NCBI GenBank assembly: GCA_943331005.2
Contig: CALQJX020000002.1
Location: forward strand, 62,001 to 126,000
Source of the DNA: Bordetella parapertussis
Lineage (GTDB): Bacteria; Bacteroidota; Bacteroidia; Chitinophagales; Chitinophagaceae
Direction of reading: 5' to 3'
Length of the DNA stretch: 64,000 nt
Part shown: positions 63,588 to 64,000 of the stretch, piece by piece
Layout: each line of letters opens with the position of its first letter
Numbering within the stretch: the stretch's first letter is position 1
Translations under genes and position numbers: made by a program
The notes under the pieces: model-generated
Seen by the model: the letters and a program-made list of their open reading frames with translations, nothing else
Database searches by the model: none
What the model was told of the DNA's origin: nothing

Positions 63588-64000
63588 TTATTTACCAAAC
63601 CTGAGATGGATGTAGGAATCTATAACATCTGCAGTAGTATGCTCATCAATGCCATGATCTGCAATGAAATCTTTCACCATCAGCTCCTGCTCATTGCCCA
63701 TGTTGTAGGCCACACTATAGTTGACATCGGTAAAGGAAACCATGCTGTATAGCGGGAAATAACCACCCGGATAGAGATCTGCTATGCGCCGCTCTATGCG
63801 CCTGTGGAACTGGTAATCGCTATCGGCAACCTTATCGCGCATAACGAGGTAGTTCTGCAGGGAAAGATCCTGAACGGCATCGCCTTCGGGCTTGCGCAGG
63901 CGCTCGTATTCACTGAAGACGAGGCTCCAGTCGTGCCCGTGCTGCTCCATGAGCGCAGACATAATAGTACAATCTTCGAAGCCGCAGTTCATACCCTGAC
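63588..64000 (-). CDS. Kynurenine 3-monooxygenase, C-terminal part
   Basis: FAD-dependent hydroxylase of the kynurenine pathway; only the last 137 or so residues are in the window and the gene runs off the right edge. The frame reads QGMNCGFEDC at the edge, the conserved C-terminal FAD-region motif of KMO, followed by a helical C-terminal domain (YERLRKPEGDAVQDLSLQNY) typical of the family. The ATG at 63990 is an internal Met, not the start. Confidence 0.9.
   Translation of the reverse strand, partial: QGMNCGFEDCTIMSALMEQHGHDWSLVFSEYERLRKPEGDAVQDLSLQNYLVMRDKVADSDYQFHRRIERRIADLYPGGYFPLYSMVSFTDVNYSVAYNMGNEQELMVKDFIADHGIDEHTTADVIDSYIHLRFGK

Overview
The window is chromosomal DNA from a member of the Bacteroidota, most likely of the Chitinophagaceae/Chitinophagales type. 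The evidence is the gene content: a secreted protease with a type IX secretion sorting domain, DUF3098 next to ftsX, DUF4295 next to rpmB-rpmG, bacillithiol genes bshA and bshB1, and many SCKK-type lipoproteins and small outer-membrane barrels. Several start sites also carry the Bacteroidota -7 promoter element TAnnTTTG, often with a TTG-like element about 19 nt upstream. Coding density is high. I see no tRNA, rRNA, CRISPR array, transposase or prophage gene.

Layout. 1-4.7 kb: the start of an ABC transporter ATPase (runs off the left edge), then a class Ia ribonucleotide reductase operon (nrdB-nrdA) behind a clear cobalamin riboswitch. 4.7-9.5 kb: a CMD/AhpD-like protein, the potassium transporter kup with a terminator-like hairpin just before its start codon, and three uncharacterised proteins. 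9.6-18 kb: rpoC and rpoB, without rplKAJL upstream and with a hairpin/U-tract between the rpoB promoter and start. 18.3-27 kb: two paralogous small lipoproteins, recN and an RlmI-like methyltransferase (divergent), a VOC protein, a GT-C/TPR protein and bshA. 27-34 kb: mrdA-mrdB (PBP2-RodA), a metallo-beta-lactamase fold hydrolase and an FAD-dependent oxidoreductase. 34.5-42.3 kb: a T9SS metalloprotease, ACMSD, a Cys/Met PLP enzyme, a GT-C membrane protein and two barrel paralogues. 42.5-50 kb: acyl-CoA dehydrogenase, folK, a universal stress protein, hflX, another barrel protein and an arginase-fold protein with an altered metal site. 49.9-55.9 kb: ftsX-DUF3098, an ECF sigma/anti-sigma/outer-membrane-protein set, a CDGSH Fe-S protein and an ABC-F ATPase. 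55.9-58.3 kb: a gene-poor stretch with a 245-bp tandem repeat, other hairpin repeats, a small two-helix membrane gene and an orphan TonB-plug-like protein. 58.4-64 kb: argS, DUF445, rpmB-rpmG-DUF4295, bshB1, and tryptophan 2,3-dioxygenase with the C-terminal part of kynurenine 3-monooxygenase (runs off the right edge).

Functional links. Two of the bacillithiol genes lie 35 kb apart. Three tryptophan/kynurenine enzymes (tdo and kmo adjacent, acmsd 25 kb away) imply oxidative tryptophan breakdown. The most interesting part is RNA-level control of core genes: the B12 riboswitch on nrdBA, a probable attenuator in the kup leader, a terminator-like rpoB leader, strong hairpins between rpoB and rpoC, and a tandem repeat that keeps a potential stem or pseudoknot at each of its two junctions. 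All functional calls come from reading sequence and motifs; no database search was run.
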